Below are positions 18,989 through 26,690 of a stretch of 64,000 bases of DNA, piece after piece (within the stretch, counting starts at the first letter, position 1; every line of letters starts with the position of its first letter). Below the pieces are notes generated by a model that saw nothing but the letters and a program-made list of their open reading frames with translations, was not told the DNA's origin and did not search any database. The stretch covers positions 613,771 through 677,770 of the forward strand of contig NZ_FOUK01000004.1 of the NCBI RefSeq assembly GCF_900114845.1. The letters are read 5' to 3'. Made by a program: the position numbers and the translations under genes. The stretch comes from Pimelobacter simplex (GTDB taxonomy: Bacteria; Actinomycetota; Actinomycetes; Propionibacteriales; Nocardioidaceae).

Positions 18989-20136
18989 CGATCTGGGACA
19001 CGCTCGTCGGCCAGCGGCCGACCATCGACGCGCTCGAGAAGGCCGTCGCCGGGCACGGGATGACCCACGCCTGGCTGTTCACCGGACCGCCGGGCTCCGG
19101 CCGGTCCAACGCCGCCATCGCGTTCGCGGCCGCGCTCCAGTGCGACCAGGGCGGCCGCGGCCCCGACTGTCCCGACACCTGCCACGCCTGCCACACCGTC
19201 CTGGCCGGCTCCCACGCCGACGTGTCGGTGATCCGCACCCAGAAGCTCTCCATCGGCGTCGACGAGGTCCGCGACCTGGTTCGCCGTGCCTCGCTGAGCC
19301 CGATGGGCGACCGCTGGCAGATCCTCATCGTCGAGGACGCCGACCGGCTCACCGACCAGGCCTGCAACGCGCTGCTCAAGGCGATCGAGGAGCCGAACGG
19401 CCGCACGGTCTGGATGCTCTGCGCGCCCACCGTCGAGGACGTCCTGCCCACGATCCGCTCGCGCTGCCGCCTGGTCACCCTCGCGACGCCGACGACCGTC
19501 GAGGTGGCCGGCTTCCTGCAGGCGCGGGGCATCGAGGCCCGCCTGGCGTCGTACGCGGCGCGGGCGAGCCAGGGGCACATCGGCCGCGCCCGGGCGCTCG
19601 CGTTCGACGAGGACGTCCGCAACCGCCGCCAGGAGGTCGTCGGCATGCCCGCCCGGCTGACCACCCTCGGCCGCTGCATGGACGCCGCCACCCGCCTCGC
19701 GAGCGCCGCCAAGGACGAGGCCGACGCGATCACCGCCGAGCTCGACGCGCGTGAGAAGACCGACCTCGACGCCGCCTACGGCGTGGTCGAGCGGGGCCGC
19801 CGTCCGCGCGAGTACGGCCCGGCGCTCGCCGCCCTCGAGAAGAGCCAGCGCACGCGCGCCAAGCGCCGTCACCTCGACGTCGTCGACCGCGGGCTCACCG
19901 ACCTGATGTCGGTCTACCGCGACGCCATCGCGCTCGCCACCGGCGCGCCCGGCGAGCTGGTCAACGAGGACATCCGCGAACAGGTCCAGACCATCGTCGA
20001 CAGCTCCACTCCCGAGCTGAACCTCCGCAGGATCGGTTGGATCTTCGCTGCGCGGGAACAGATGCTGGAGTTCAACGTGCCGGTGGCCTTGGCCCTGGAG
20101 TCGATGATGGTGGCGTTGAAGGCGCCACAACGATGA
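18985..20136 (+). CDS. holB: DNA polymerase III delta-prime subunit
   Basis: This is the 383-residue clamp-loader subunit of the AAA+ family. The N-terminal domain has a P-loop-like GPPGSGRSN in which the Walker lysine is Arg40, as expected for a subunit that does not hydrolyse ATP. A zinc-binding cluster follows (CDQGGRGPDCPDTCHAC), then VEDADRL and the arginine finger segment PTIRSRC. The start GTG 18985 overlaps the tmk stop and has AGGAGG upstream at 18971-18976. The C-terminal helical collar runs to residue 383. Confidence 0.93.
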   Translation: MTIWDTLVGQRPTIDALEKAVAGHGMTHAWLFTGPPGSGRSNAAIAFAAALQCDQGGRGPDCPDTCHACHTVLAGSHADVSVIRTQKLSIGVDEVRDLVRRASLSPMGDRWQILIVEDADRLTDQACNALLKAIEEPNGRTVWMLCAPTVEDVLPTIRSRCRLVTLATPTTVEVAGFLQARGIEARLASYAARASQGHIGRARALAFDEDVRNRRQEVVGMPARLTTLGRCMDAATRLASAAKDEADAITAELDAREKTDLDAAYGVVERGRRPREYGPALAALEKSQRTRAKRRHLDVVDRGLTDLMSVYRDAIALATGAPGELVNEDIREQVQTIVDSSTPELNLRRIGWIFAAREQMLEFNVPVALALESMMVALKAPQR

Positions 20137-20146
20137 GGAGCTGCTG

Positions 20147-21703
20147 GTGAGCAAGAAGCTGATCGTCGCGGTCGTCGTGGTGTGGGCCCTGGTGCTCGCC
20201 GGCGGCGTCGGCATCGGAGTGGTGCTGCTGACCCGCGGTGACGACGACTCGGGCAAGCCCGGCGCCGACGGCTCCACGCCGCCGTCCACGAAGACCCAGG
20301 GCCCCGACGGCCGCACGATCGAGGACTTCTACCAGCAGAAGCTCAGCTGGTCGGCCTGCGGCTCCAACGAGTGCACCACCCTCGAGGTGCCCATCGACTA
20401 CCAGAAGCCCGGCGACGGCTCCATCGAGCTCGCCCTCGAGCGGACCAAGGCGACCGGCACCCGGATCGGCTCCCTCGTGATCAACCCCGGCGGCCCGGGC
20501 GCCCCCGGCACCTCGACCGTCCGCGACGCGCAGTACTACTTCGCGCCCGAGCTGATGGCGGCGTACGACATCGTCGGCTTCGACCCGCGCGGCACCGGCA
20601 AGTCCGCGCCTGTCGACTGCCTCAGCGACTCCGCCCTCGACGCCTACATCGCCGCCGACCCCGACCCGGACACCCCCGAGGAGGTGAAGCAGGCCGAGGA
20701 GAACTCCGCCGACTTCTGGGCCGGCTGCAAGGCCCGCTCCGGCACCCTCGGCGGCCACGTCAGCACCGTCGAGGCCGCCCGCGACATGGACGTCCTGCGC
20801 GCCGCCCTCGGCGAGGACAAGCTCGACTACCTCGGCTTCTCCTACGGCACCCGCCTCGGCGCGACGTACGCCGAGCTCTACCCGGAGAACACCGGCCGCC
20901 TCGTCCTCGACGGCGCCATCGACCCCTCCCTGTCCTCGCGCGACGGCGCCCTCAGCCAGGCCGCCGGCTTCGAGACCGCCCTGCGCTCGTACGTCCAGAG
21001 CTGCGTCGACGCCGGCAGCTGCTTCCTCGGCGACAGCGTCGACGCCGGCCTGAGCACCATCAAGGGCCTGCTCGACACCATCGACAAGGAGCCGCTCACC
21101 ACCAAGGACCCCGAGGGCCGCAAGCTCACCGTCGGCCTCGCGTTCTACGGCCTGATCACCCCGCTCTACGCCAAGGACAACTGGTCCTACCTCGACGACG
21201 GCCTCAAGGCCGCCCTCGACGGCGACGGCTCGACCCTCCTCACGCTCGCCGACTTCTACGGTTCGCGCGAGGGCGGTCGCTACACCGACAACAGCCTCGA
21301 GGCCATCTCGGTCATCAACTGCCTCGACGACCCCTGGTCCATCACCCCCGACGAGGTCCCCGGCCAGTTCTCCGACTTCGAGAAGGCCTCGCCCACCTTC
21401 GGCAAGGTCTTCGCCTGGGGCCTCACCGCCTGCGACGGCGAGCCCTTCACCTCCACCGACGAGCCCGACCTGAAGATCGACGGCTCCGGCGCCGCGCCCA
21501 TCGTCGTCCTCGGTACGACGCGCGACCCGGCGACGCCGTACAAGGAGGCGGTGGCGATGGCCCAGCAGCTCGAGTCCGCCGTCCTGGTCACCCGCGAGGG
21601 CGACGGGCACACGGCGTACAACAAGGGGAACAGCTGCATCGACGACGCCGTCCACGCCTACCTGATCGAGGGCACCGTCCCCCGGGACGGACTCAAGTGC
21701 TGA
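20147..21703 (+). CDS. Exported alpha/beta hydrolase (TAP-like, Rv2223c/Rv2224c/SlpD family)
   Basis: The 518-residue product begins with an uncleaved or signal-anchor helix (LIVAVVVVWALVLAGGVGIG, residues 5-24). The hydrolase core shows the oxyanion motif NPGGPG, the nucleophile elbow GFSYG (Ser232), the acid in TTRDPATPYK and the histidine in GDGHTAY. A TAP-like C-terminal domain completes the fold. Members are cell-envelope tripeptidyl peptidases or proline-specific esterases. GTG 20147 has GAGGAG 11 bases before it. It is the last host protein gene before the tRNA. Confidence 0.88.
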   Translation: MSKKLIVAVVVVWALVLAGGVGIGVVLLTRGDDDSGKPGADGSTPPSTKTQGPDGRTIEDFYQQKLSWSACGSNECTTLEVPIDYQKPGDGSIELALERTKATGTRIGSLVINPGGPGAPGTSTVRDAQYYFAPELMAAYDIVGFDPRGTGKSAPVDCLSDSALDAYIAADPDPDTPEEVKQAEENSADFWAGCKARSGTLGGHVSTVEAARDMDVLRAALGEDKLDYLGFSYGTRLGATYAELYPENTGRLVLDGAIDPSLSSRDGALSQAAGFETALRSYVQSCVDAGSCFLGDSVDAGLSTIKGLLDTIDKEPLTTKDPEGRKLTVGLAFYGLITPLYAKDNWSYLDDGLKAALDGDGSTLLTLADFYGSREGGRYTDNSLEAISVINCLDDPWSITPDEVPGQFSDFEKASPTFGKVFAWGLTACDGEPFTSTDEPDLKIDGSGAAPIVVLGTTRDPATPYKEAVAMAQQLESAVLVTREGDGHTAYNKGNSCIDDAVHAYLIEGTVPRDGLKC

Positions 21704-21776
21704 GGTAGCCCCCGGATTCCTGCTCTCGGGTCCGGTCCCGGTATGCTGCCGCGGTCGCCGGTGCAGACCGGTGTCG

Positions 21777-21852
21777 GCCGCCTTAGCTCAGTCGGTAGAG
21801 CGAATCACTCGTAATGATTAGGTCGTCGGTTCGATTCCGACAGGCGGCTCCA
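21777..21852 (+). tRNA. tRNA-Thr (anticodon CGT), prophage attachment gene
   Basis: The 76 bases fold as a standard cloverleaf: acceptor GCCGCCT pairs with AGGCGGC, the D-arm is AGCTCAGTCGGTAGAGC, and the anticodon stem AATCA/TGATT has loop CTCGTAA with anticodon CGT, which reads ACG. The T-arm is GTCGGTTCGATTCCGAC and CCA is encoded. An integrase gene begins 160 bases downstream, so this gene is the likely integration target and its 3' half is kept intact by the phage. Confidence 0.95.
21810..21852 (+). other. Probable attL core (3' part of tRNA-Thr)
   Basis: Tyrosine integrases that use tRNA genes usually recombine within the anticodon or T-arm and restore the 3' end. The core should therefore lie in this stretch and recur at attR outside the window. 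The exact limits cannot be set without the right end. Confidence 0.5.
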
Positions 21853-21858
21853 GCAGAT

Positions 21859-21900
21859 CCGGCCCTGACCAGCGCGAACGCGCAGGTCAGGGCCGGTTTC
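21859..21900 (+). terminator. Terminator downstream of tRNA-Thr
   Basis: CCGGCCCTGACC (21859-21870) pairs perfectly with 21885-21896 as a 12-bp stem. The 14-base loop can form an inner GCG-CGAA-CGC helix, and TTTCG follows. It should end the tRNA transcript. Confidence 0.75.
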
Positions 21901-21957
21901 GTTTCATCAGATCGCGTTCTTTCTCCGGGAACCAGACCAGAAGTTCAGGGCGGTGAC

Positions 21958-21984
21958 AGCAATCTAATTGCTGCCTAGATTGCT
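21958..21984. promoter_or_regulatory. Inverted repeat upstream of the integrase
   Basis: AGCAATCTA (21958-21966) and TAGATTGCT (21976-21984) are perfect inverted 9-mers with a 9-base spacer, ending 28 bases before the integrase ATG. It may be an operator for the integrase or an integrase/excisionase arm site. Confidence 0.5.
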
Positions 21985-22012
21985 GCCCCGCCTGATCCGG
22001 AGGAGGCACCCG

Positions 22013-23299
22013 ATGGCCCGCACGAGGACCCCGAAGAAGCGCACCTATGCCGAGGGCTCCGTGTACCAGCGCTGCGACGAACGACGTGGCTGCCCGCCGA
22101 CCACCGGCGCCGGCCGACCCGCGCACCGCTGCAGCGGCCCCTGGGTCGGAGCCTTCGTGCACGGGTTCACCGAGCGCGGCACCCGCCGGCGCTACACGGT
22201 CAAGGGCGACACCGAGGCCCAGGCCCGGACGCGGATGCGGAAGCGCATGGGCGAGGTGCTCGACGGCGGGGGAGCGGCCGCCAGCTCGAAGACCACGGTG
22301 AAGCAGTGGGCCGAGGAGTGGCTTGACATCGTCGAGCGCGAGCTCCGGCCGCAGCCCTTCACGAGCGCCCGCTCCGCCGTGCGCCGTTGGATCGTGCCGA
22401 CCATCGGCCACAAGCGGCTCTCCGACCTCGCGCCCGCCGACGTCCGGAAGGTCGCCAACGCCCAGCGCTCGGCCGGCCTCAAACCGTCCAGCCAGCGGCG
22501 CACCCACTCCGTGCTGATCACCATGCTCAAGGCCGCTCGCGCGGACGGCTACGCTGTGCCTAGCATCGTGGTCGAGGTCAAGGCTCCCGCGGCGGGCCCA
22601 TCCGACCGCTCTGACCTCCCTCTCGACCTCGCCGTCGAGATCCTCGGCGTCGCCGCGGAGATCCCCCAGGGCTCGCGATGGGTGGCCGCGCTGCTCCAGG
22701 GACTCCGCCAGGCCGAGGCGCTCGGGCTCACGTGGGACGAGGTCGACCTCGAGCGCGGCCTGCTCACGATCTCGTGGCAGCTCCAGCCGCTGCCGTACCG
22801 CTTCCCGCGTGACCGCTCCTCCGGCTTCCGGGTGCCCGACGGCTACGAGGCGCGGCAGGTCAAGGGCCGCTGGCACCTCGTCCGGCCGAAGACTCGCGCC
22901 GGCTGGCGCGTGATCCCCCTCGTGCCATGGATGGTGACCTCGCTCAAGGCGTGGCGCGAGATCGCCCCGGAGTCCGAGCACGGCCTCGTGTGGCCGACGC
23001 TCGACGGCGGTCCCTGCGACCCGAAGCTCGACGATGTCGAGTGGTATGCCCTCCAGGAGACCGTGGCGGCCCAGCGGGGCGCCGACGTGCAGCACCCTGC
23101 TGGCCGGCCGTTCACGATCCACGAGGCACGCCACACCACCGCGACCCTCCTCCTCGAGGCTGGCGTCGACCCCGCGGTCATCATCGCGATCCTGGGCCAC
23201 TCGTCGATGCTGTCGACCAAGGGCTACTTGCACGTAAAGACTGCGCCGCTGGCGGCTGCCATGGCGGCCGTCGCCGAGCGGCTGCAGCTCGCTGCGTAG
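22013..23299 (+). CDS. Tyrosine-type site-specific integrase
   Basis: The 428-residue enzyme would integrate and excise the prophage at tRNA-Thr. The N-terminal region contains an arm-binding zone with cysteines (RCDERRGCPP and HRCSGPWVG), then a SAM-like core-binding domain (TVKQWAEEWLDIVE) and the catalytic domain with R232 (GLRQAEALGL), H370-E-A-R373, H396 (ILGHSS) and nucleophile Y405 (TKGYLHV). ATG 22013 is preferred over the upstream 21968 start because GGAGGAGG at 21999-22006 precedes it at good distance. It reads inward from the tRNA. Confidence 0.95.
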   Translation: MARTRTPKKRTYAEGSVYQRCDERRGCPPTTGAGRPAHRCSGPWVGAFVHGFTERGTRRRYTVKGDTEAQARTRMRKRMGEVLDGGGAAASSKTTVKQWAEEWLDIVERELRPQPFTSARSAVRRWIVPTIGHKRLSDLAPADVRKVANAQRSAGLKPSSQRRTHSVLITMLKAARADGYAVPSIVVEVKAPAAGPSDRSDLPLDLAVEILGVAAEIPQGSRWVAALLQGLRQAEALGLTWDEVDLERGLLTISWQLQPLPYRFPRDRSSGFRVPDGYEARQVKGRWHLVRPKTRAGWRVIPLVPWMVTSLKAWREIAPESEHGLVWPTLDGGPCDPKLDDVEWYALQETVAAQRGADVQHPAGRPFTIHEARHTTATLLLEAGVDPAVIIAILGHSSMLSTKGYLHVKTAPLAAAMAAVAERLQLAA

Positions 23300-23412
23300 G
23301 CGCGACCTGTGGATTGCCTTGGGGAGAACCTGGGGACAAAGTCCCCTATGGCTGTGAATTTTCTCGTCCGCGCGCCATTTGGGAAGCAGCCCCGCCGTAG
23401 CCAAGGGTCGGC

Positions 23413-23418
23413 TAAGGT
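23413..23418 (+). promoter_or_regulatory. Candidate -10 element of the cargo operon
   Basis: TAAGGT ends 6 bases before GTG 23425, which would put transcription start at the initiation codon (a leaderless mRNA, common in actinobacteria). No ribosome site precedes the GTG. No clear -35 is visible. Confidence 0.4.
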
Positions 23419-23424
23419 GCGAGC

Positions 23425-24210
23425 GTGACCACGGGGCAGGAGTCGTTGAAGTTCAAGACACCGCCGGTGAAGACGGTCGTGCTGACTGTCTACTTCGAGG
23501 CCTTGGAGACGCTGCAGCCCATTCATCTGTCGATGCTGCGGGAACGTTGGCGCGACTACTACCCGTCTGTCGGCAGCCTCCCGCCGCTCCGCGCACATCC
23601 GCACGCAGGGTCGGGCACCACAGGCGGTGACGACAACGTCCCGTCGTGGCCCTTCCCCTACATGATCTTCGCCACGGTGGACGAGACCGAGGCCATCGCC
23701 ATCCAGAACGACCGCCTGATCCGCACATGGGGGTTCAGCGACGGGGCTTCCTACCCCGGCTACCAGACGCTCTCCCGCGACCTGAGGCAGCGCCTGGGCG
23801 AGTTCGCCGAGGTCGTCAAGGTGGAGCTCGACAGGGAGCTCACGCTGACATCAAGCGACTGCCGATACTCGAACCACCTCGGCGAGGCAGACATCGCCGA
23901 CCTACTCGTTGGCGTCGCTTCGTCGTGGAGCGGAACCTCCAACGGAGCGGCCTTGGACAACGTCCACTACGCAGGGCTTCGTCTTCACATCGACAATCCT
24001 GACGACCCCGCGTCGCATGTCTACATCGACGTCGACACCTACGAGGACGGCGCCGAACTGGAGATCACCTCCCGCTACGAGATTGTCGTGCCCGAGGGGG
24101 ACAGCAGCGCTGAACTCGGTGGTCTCGACAAGGCGCACGACGCTCTTCTGGGCGCGTTCGAGCGCTTCACGAGTGCGTCCATGAAGTCGGATTGGGGGCA
24201 GGAGCAGTGA
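23425..24210 (+). CDS. TIGR04255-family protein, first gene of a three-gene cargo operon
   Basis: The 261-residue protein begins LKFKTPPVKTVVLTVYFEALETLQPIHLSMLRERW and ends with a segment (GGLDKAHDALLGAFERFTS) that matches the layout of the sporadically distributed TIGR04255 family, whose function is unknown. It has no membrane helix and many Asp/Glu. It lies just after the integrase, where temperate phages carry lysogeny-expressed cargo. Its GTG is probably leaderless. The stop overlaps the start of the next gene (GTGA). The base composition is a little less GC-rich than the phage structural genes. The family assignment is from memory of the pattern. Confidence 0.65.
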   Translation: MTTGQESLKFKTPPVKTVVLTVYFEALETLQPIHLSMLRERWRDYYPSVGSLPPLRAHPHAGSGTTGGDDNVPSWPFPYMIFATVDETEAIAIQNDRLIRTWGFSDGASYPGYQTLSRDLRQRLGEFAEVVKVELDRELTLTSSDCRYSNHLGEADIADLLVGVASSWSGTSNGAALDNVHYAGLRLHIDNPDDPASHVYIDVDTYEDGAELEITSRYEIVVPEGDSSAELGGLDKAHDALLGAFERFTSASMKSDWGQEQ

Positions 24211-24788
24211 CAGCGCAGATCGTTGAGGATGTCTACCGACGCGAACAGGTAGAGGGAATCTGGAGCCGGAAGCACCCACCTTCGAAGGCCCCGTGTCGAC
24301 TCATTGCGACGAAGCCGCAGGACGGTGTCGACTACACGCTGCCCGCCGCCAGGATCTCAACGAGGTGGAAGCTCTACACCGCCGGCGTCTGGAGCGGACG
24401 TTCAGTGGGCTTCGAGTACGCCAAGTGGCAGCTCGTTCAGATCACTGAGCATCACATCGAGCAGGGTCTCGAGATGCCCGACCGCGCGGCCGAGGCGTTG
24501 ATGCTGCACCACCTTCGATCACTCGTGCAGCCGGGGACTCTCTACCCCACGATGTCAGTGGAGGACGGCGACGTCATCGCCGAGTGGCGAGTTGGTGAGT
24601 ACGGCCTCGAGTTGCTCACGACTGCTAGCAGTGCCCGCTGGACTCTTCGCCGTCGAGGGGTCCGGATCAGCAGGTCAACCAGCATGCTCGGACTGAAGAC
24701 CCTGCTCACCTCGTTCACGGCCGCCGCTGACGAGCTCAATCCGGACTGGCCAGCCCTCTTCCCGCAGGCTGCTCAGCACGCGCGGTGA
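24207..24788 (+). CDS. Cargo-operon protein 2, unknown function
   Basis: The 193-residue product (VTAQIVEDVYRREQVEGIWS at its start) has no motif I recognise. It is soluble, with several Trp residues (EWRVGEYGLELL, TRWKLYTAGVWSGRS) and a C-terminal FTAAADELNPDWPALFPQ. GTG 24207 overlaps the stop of the TIGR04255 gene and its own stop overlaps the third gene, which implies stoichiometric co-translation and a possible complex. Codon use resembles its two neighbours. Confidence 0.6.
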   Translation: MTAQIVEDVYRREQVEGIWSRKHPPSKAPCRLIATKPQDGVDYTLPAARISTRWKLYTAGVWSGRSVGFEYAKWQLVQITEHHIEQGLEMPDRAAEALMLHHLRSLVQPGTLYPTMSVEDGDVIAEWRVGEYGLELLTTASSARWTLRRRGVRISRSTSMLGLKTLLTSFTAAADELNPDWPALFPQAAQHAR

Positions 24789-25228
24789 GCGAGGCGGTGG
24801 TGTGGGATGACCCGGGCATCCCACCAGACGAGATGTTGCTGCGGCGGATCCCGCGCCACCCAGATTTTCGCGTGCCTGACGTTCTCAGTGGCCGCTTGCT
24901 GATTAAGAAGTCGGCTCTCCGCTACAACCCCGACGGGATGTCGGTCCAGGCTGACAGCCTTCTTCCGGTCGCAGGCGTCGCGCGGCACGAGATCTACAAC
25001 TGGGAGACGCACAACGGGATCGAGTTCCCCGTCGACGCGGCGCGTCGAACGGAACAGGCCGGCGTTGTCGCCGAGCCAGACCCGGACGACGAGCGGCTGG
25101 GGGAGGCCCACGCATCCGTGCGTCTTCGCCCCGACTGCGCGGACAAGAAGGGCGACTGGGATGACGTGCGGGCCGTGATCGCCGAGGAGGCCCGATTGAT
25201 GCCGGAGGACCCGAACCCTCCGGAGTGA
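24785..25228 (+). CDS. Cargo-operon protein 3, unknown function
   Basis: The 147-residue acidic protein (VVWDDPGIPPDEMLLRRIPR near the start) shows no recognised domain. It contains a segment LLPVAGVARHEIYNWETHNG and a very acidic C-terminus (EEARLMPEDPNPPE). Its GTG overlaps the stop of gene 2. A very strong terminator follows 22 bases after its stop, closing the operon. It could be the third subunit of a complex with the two upstream proteins. Confidence 0.6.
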   Translation: MSEAVVWDDPGIPPDEMLLRRIPRHPDFRVPDVLSGRLLIKKSALRYNPDGMSVQADSLLPVAGVARHEIYNWETHNGIEFPVDAARRTEQAGVVAEPDPDDERLGEAHASVRLRPDCADKKGDWDDVRAVIAEEARLMPEDPNPPE

Positions 25229-25250
25229 GCGCGACATAGTTCTCCTGAGC

Positions 25251-25299
25251 AACGCCAGAAGCTCCGCCCTCCACGCCGGAGGGCGGAGCTTCTGGCGTT
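25251..25299. terminator. Strong, probably bidirectional terminator
   Basis: Arms 25251-25272 and 25278-25299 make a perfect 22-bp stem (AACGCCAGAAGCTCCGCCCT at the start) with loop ACGCC, ended by a short T-run on the plus strand. It lies between the convergent cargo operon and the minus-strand immunity genes. Confidence 0.85.
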
Positions 25300-25376
25300 T
25301 CTGGAAACGGCAGTCAGGCGCCCCAGGCGTCCTCGGGCTCACCGTCGAGGCGGGGCAAGGGCCGCGAGGTGGCCTC

Positions 25377-25808
25377 CTACGCGCCGATGGCCCCCTGCCG
25401 ACCGCGGAGGTAGTGCAGCTCTGAGGGGTGGAGGTTCGCCAGGCGCGTTCGGACGATGTGCAGCGAGACGCCCAGATCGCGCGCGAGCGTCGGGTGATGC
25501 TCGCCGTGCGCCGCGACGACCTCGCCGAGGTCGTGCACGTCGACAAGCAGCCGGGCGGCGTCGCGGTCGGCTCGGCGCTCCTGGAGCAGATTGGTCCGAC
25601 CGCAGTGGGTGACGACGTCGCACGCCGCGACGTGCCGGAGCTCATGGCAGAGCACGCTGCGCGCCTGGTGCCGGCGCATCCGCGGGTCGAGCGCGATCCG
25701 CTGCTCCCAGTGCCGGTACTCGCCCTTGCGATCGCTGAGGCGCTCCCACACGAGGTCGATGTGTGGCAGCGACGCCAACTCGTCCCACGGGCTGTACGTG
25801 TTCTTCAT
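25377..25808 (-). CDS. ImmA/IrrE-like metallopeptidase
   Basis: The 143-residue protein has the zinc-protease motif HELRHV (in SVLCHELRHVAACD) and a downstream glutamate in ERRADRDAARLL, which fits the ImmA/IrrE (DUF955) family. In temperate elements such proteases cleave or inactivate the partner XRE repressor after DNA damage. It lies immediately downstream of the repressor gene (2-base gap) on the same strand, as expected for a repressor-antirepressor pair. It may be needed for prophage induction. Confidence 0.83.
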   Translation of the reverse strand: MKNTYSPWDELASLPHIDLVWERLSDRKGEYRHWEQRIALDPRMRRHQARSVLCHELRHVAACDVVTHCGRTNLLQERRADRDAARLLVDVHDLGEVVAAHGEHHPTLARDLGVSLHIVRTRLANLHPSELHYLRGRQGAIGA

Positions 25809-25810
25809 CC

Positions 25811-26137
25811 TCAGTCCTCGAGGTCTCCCGGCTCGAAGTCACCGGCCTCGGTGCTGGCGACAGCGCCGAGGTTCTCACGGGGGCCCGACAGATTGATGGC
25901 CTCTTCGGCTCGGCGAACGAGGTCGGAGAACGTCAAGCCGAGGGCGGCAGAGATCCGCCACACGTCGGCCGTGGCGGCCGCGGCGGCCACGTTGCCCCGC
26001 TCGATGCGGCCGATCGTTGTCTCCGAGAGGTCGACCAGAGCGCCCAGATCGCCGCGGGAGAGCTTGCGGCGCTTGCGCCACGACGCGATCTCTGCGCCGA
26101 GCGCTGCGGCGAAGTCGCGCGAGTCCTGTTCGGTCAT
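25811..26137 (-). CDS. XRE-family repressor (immunity repressor candidate)
   Basis: The 108-residue protein has an N-terminal helix-turn-helix (RRKLSRGDLGALVDLSETTIG followed by RIERGN) and an acidic C-terminal tail (EAGDFEPGDLED). The pairing with an ImmA-like protease, and a divergent Cro-like gene across a 92-base switch region full of palindromes, identify it as the likely lysogeny repressor. The ATG at 26137 has no clear ribosome site. Confidence 0.83.
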   Translation of the reverse strand: MTEQDSRDFAAALGAEIASWRKRRKLSRGDLGALVDLSETTIGRIERGNVAAAAATADVWRISAALGLTFSDLVRRAEEAINLSGPRENLGAVASTEAGDFEPGDLED

Positions 26138-26140
26138 GAC

Positions 26141-26169
26141 ACGAAACGGTACTAGTTAGAAACGAAACG
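26141..26169. promoter_or_regulatory. Direct repeats ACGAAACG in the immunity switch
   Basis: ACGAAACG occurs at 26141-26148 and 26162-26169, 21 bases apart (about two helical turns), between the repressor start and the first palindrome. This phasing suits binding of two protein units on one face of the DNA. Confidence 0.45.
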
Positions 26170-26170
26170 C

Positions 26171-26182
26171 GCCAGATCTGGC
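26171..26182. promoter_or_regulatory. Palindromic operator candidate 1 (GCCAGATCTGGC)
   Basis: This 12-base perfect palindrome in the repressor/Cro intergenic region shares the inner half-site GCCA with the operator at 26199-26216, as expected for sites read by the same dimeric repressor. It lies upstream of the repressor gene and may control that promoter. Confidence 0.6.
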
Positions 26183-26193
26183 ATGAGAACGAC

Positions 26194-26222
26194 TTGACCG
26201 TGCCAAATTTGGCACGTAGCGT
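26194..26222 (+). promoter_or_regulatory. Leaderless early promoter with built-in operator
   Basis: TTGACC (26194-26199) and TAGCGT (26217-26222) are separated by 17 bases, and the Cro-like ATG at 26230 falls at the expected transcription start. The 18-base perfect palindrome CGTGCCAAATTTGGCACG (26199-26216) fills the spacer, so a bound repressor would block RNA polymerase directly. Confidence 0.65.
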
Positions 26223-26229
26223 TCCAGTC

Positions 26230-26478
26230 ATGACAAGCCACATCGACCCCGAGGCCGTGGCGATCGGCCGCGCCGTGCATGGGGCGATCATCACCGCCGG
26301 GTTCACGTTGGTGGAAGCCGCGGAGCGGACCGGGATCGGGTACCGGACGCTGTCTCGTCGGGTCAACGGCACGCTCCCCTTCACCTTCCCGGAGCTCGCG
26401 CGCATCGCGACGCTCTGTGGCGTCAAGGTCAGCGACCTCGCCGCCGCCGCCGAGCGCATCTCAGCGAGCGCAGCCTGA
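26230..26478 (+). CDS. Cro-like XRE-family helix-turn-helix protein
   Basis: The 82-residue protein has an HTH (TLVEAAERTGIGYRTLSRRV) followed by LARIATLCGVKVSDLAAAAE, the usual helical end of small XRE domains. It is divergent from the repressor and is the first gene of the early operon, the position of cro. ATG 26230 is preferred over the 26194 start because the promoter at 26194-26222 would start transcription at or next to it. Its stop overlaps the next ATG. Confidence 0.8.
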   Translation: MTSHIDPEAVAIGRAVHGAIITAGFTLVEAAERTGIGYRTLSRRVNGTLPFTFPELARIATLCGVKVSDLAAAAERISASAA

Positions 26479-26690
26479 TGCCGGCTGCAGCTCGTCCAGT
26501 CCCTGCGCGCAAGTGGCTGACCCTCAAGGAGGCCGCGGAGTGGTGCGGGATGCACCCCGACACGCTCGCCGAGAAGGCGCGGGTTCCCGGTTCACCGATC
26601 GTCCGCAAGCGACAGCACGACCGCGGCAGCAAGCACCTCTACAGCGTCGCCAGCCTCGACGCGTGGATCGAGTCCTGGGCGGACGCATGA
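26478..26690 (+). CDS. Excisionase-like helix-turn-helix protein
   Basis: This 70-residue protein has WLTLKEAAEWCGMHPDTLAE, the MerR/excisionase-type winged HTH, and a C-terminal LYSVASLDAWIESW typical of helix_turn_helix_17 domains. As the second early gene after Cro it may direct excision (Xis) or regulate early transcription. The start overlaps the previous stop (TGATG). Confidence 0.75.
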   Translation: MPAAARPVPARKWLTLKEAAEWCGMHPDTLAEKARVPGSPIVRKRQHDRGSKHLYSVASLDAWIESWADA

